DNA of 5,513 nucleotides from Acidobacteriota bacterium (GTDB taxonomy: Bacteria; Acidobacteriota; Terriglobia; UBA7540): NCBI GenBank assembly GCA_021828225.1, contig JAKASH010000258.1, forward strand, positions 1 to 5,513. Direction: 5' to 3'. Position numbers and translations under genes: made by a program. Position 1 is the stretch's first letter; each line of letters starts with the position of its first letter. This document shows, one piece after another, positions 5,382-5,513 of the stretch. The notes under the pieces are model-generated. The model was not told the DNA's origin. It searched no databases and saw nothing but the letters and a program-made list of their open reading frames with translations.

Positions 5382-5513
5382 ATGAGCATCAAAGGAAAGA
5401 TTCGTTTAGCTGCGATTCTGGGAATTATTGCCGCAATCACCTTTCTCTGTCTTCATCTGGTTCCGGTGAATGCGACGACGGCAGGCTTTACATACCTGAT
5501 CGCCGTTCTAGTG
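5382..5513 (+). CDS. N-terminus of DUF4118-domain membrane sensor (probable histidine kinase), cut by window edge
   Basis: An ATG at 5382 opens a frame of 44 codons that reaches the window edge; an in-frame TAA lies upstream, so this is the first ATG. Residues 1-8 are short and basic, 9-27 are hydrophobic (first membrane helix), and V-N-A-T-T-A-G-F-T-Y-L-I-A-V-L-V (29-44) begins a second helix. The V-N-A-T-T-x-G-F-x-Y-L-x-A-V-L signature is typical of the start of the DUF4118 domain, the four-helix membrane module of KdpD and of many acidobacterial sensor histidine kinases. The catalytic part lies outside the window, so kinase activity is inferred. Ribosome site: AAGGA at 5359-5363 is 18 bases from the ATG, longer than usual, so initiation signals are weak. 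Confidence 0.75.
   Translation, partial: MSIKGKIRLAAILGIIAAITFLCLHLVPVNATTAGFTYLIAVLV

Overview
The window looks like chromosomal DNA of a free-living, moderately GC-rich Gram-negative bacterium. An acidobacterium-like genome is the best guess, but this rests on gene content only: an HzsA-related monoheme protein next to an FG-GAP/UnbV protein, a DUF4118 sensor, and a compact double-hairpin repeat. No taxonomic marker is present.

Layout. Positions 1-3808 hold a tight three-gene operon on the minus strand, read from right to left. It starts with an HzsA-related PD40 propeller protein carrying one CxxCH heme site (3808-2345). A Tat-exported FG-GAP/VCBS protein with a C-terminal UnbV/ASPIC domain follows (2337-628). 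Last is a YVTN-type beta-propeller protein whose 3' end lies beyond position 1 (625-1). The gaps between the genes are 7 and 2 bases, so the three are very probably cotranscribed and translationally coupled. Their products are all predicted to be exported and belong to three different propeller classes, one with a heme and one probably Ca-binding.

Upstream of the operon lies a 374-base non-coding stretch (3809-4182). It holds a perfect 7-2-7 palindrome with the TTGAC-N4-GTCAA layout of an Fnr-type operator. Beyond it, on the same strand, is a Crp/Fnr-family regulator (4917-4183) with an E-x-x-S-R recognition helix of the kind that reads TTGA half-sites and an FNR-like but rearranged set of cysteines. 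The simplest model is that this regulator senses redox state, oxygen or NO and controls the propeller/heme operon through the palindrome. That is inference.

The right end (4918-5381) is a 464-base non-coding divergent region. It contains an imperfect dyad upstream of the regulator, a 51-base double-hairpin repeat element, a plausible sigma70 promoter and a GC-rich leader hairpin. These precede a plus-strand gene that enters at 5382 and runs off the window; its first 44 residues match the start of a DUF4118 (KdpD-type) membrane sensor domain.
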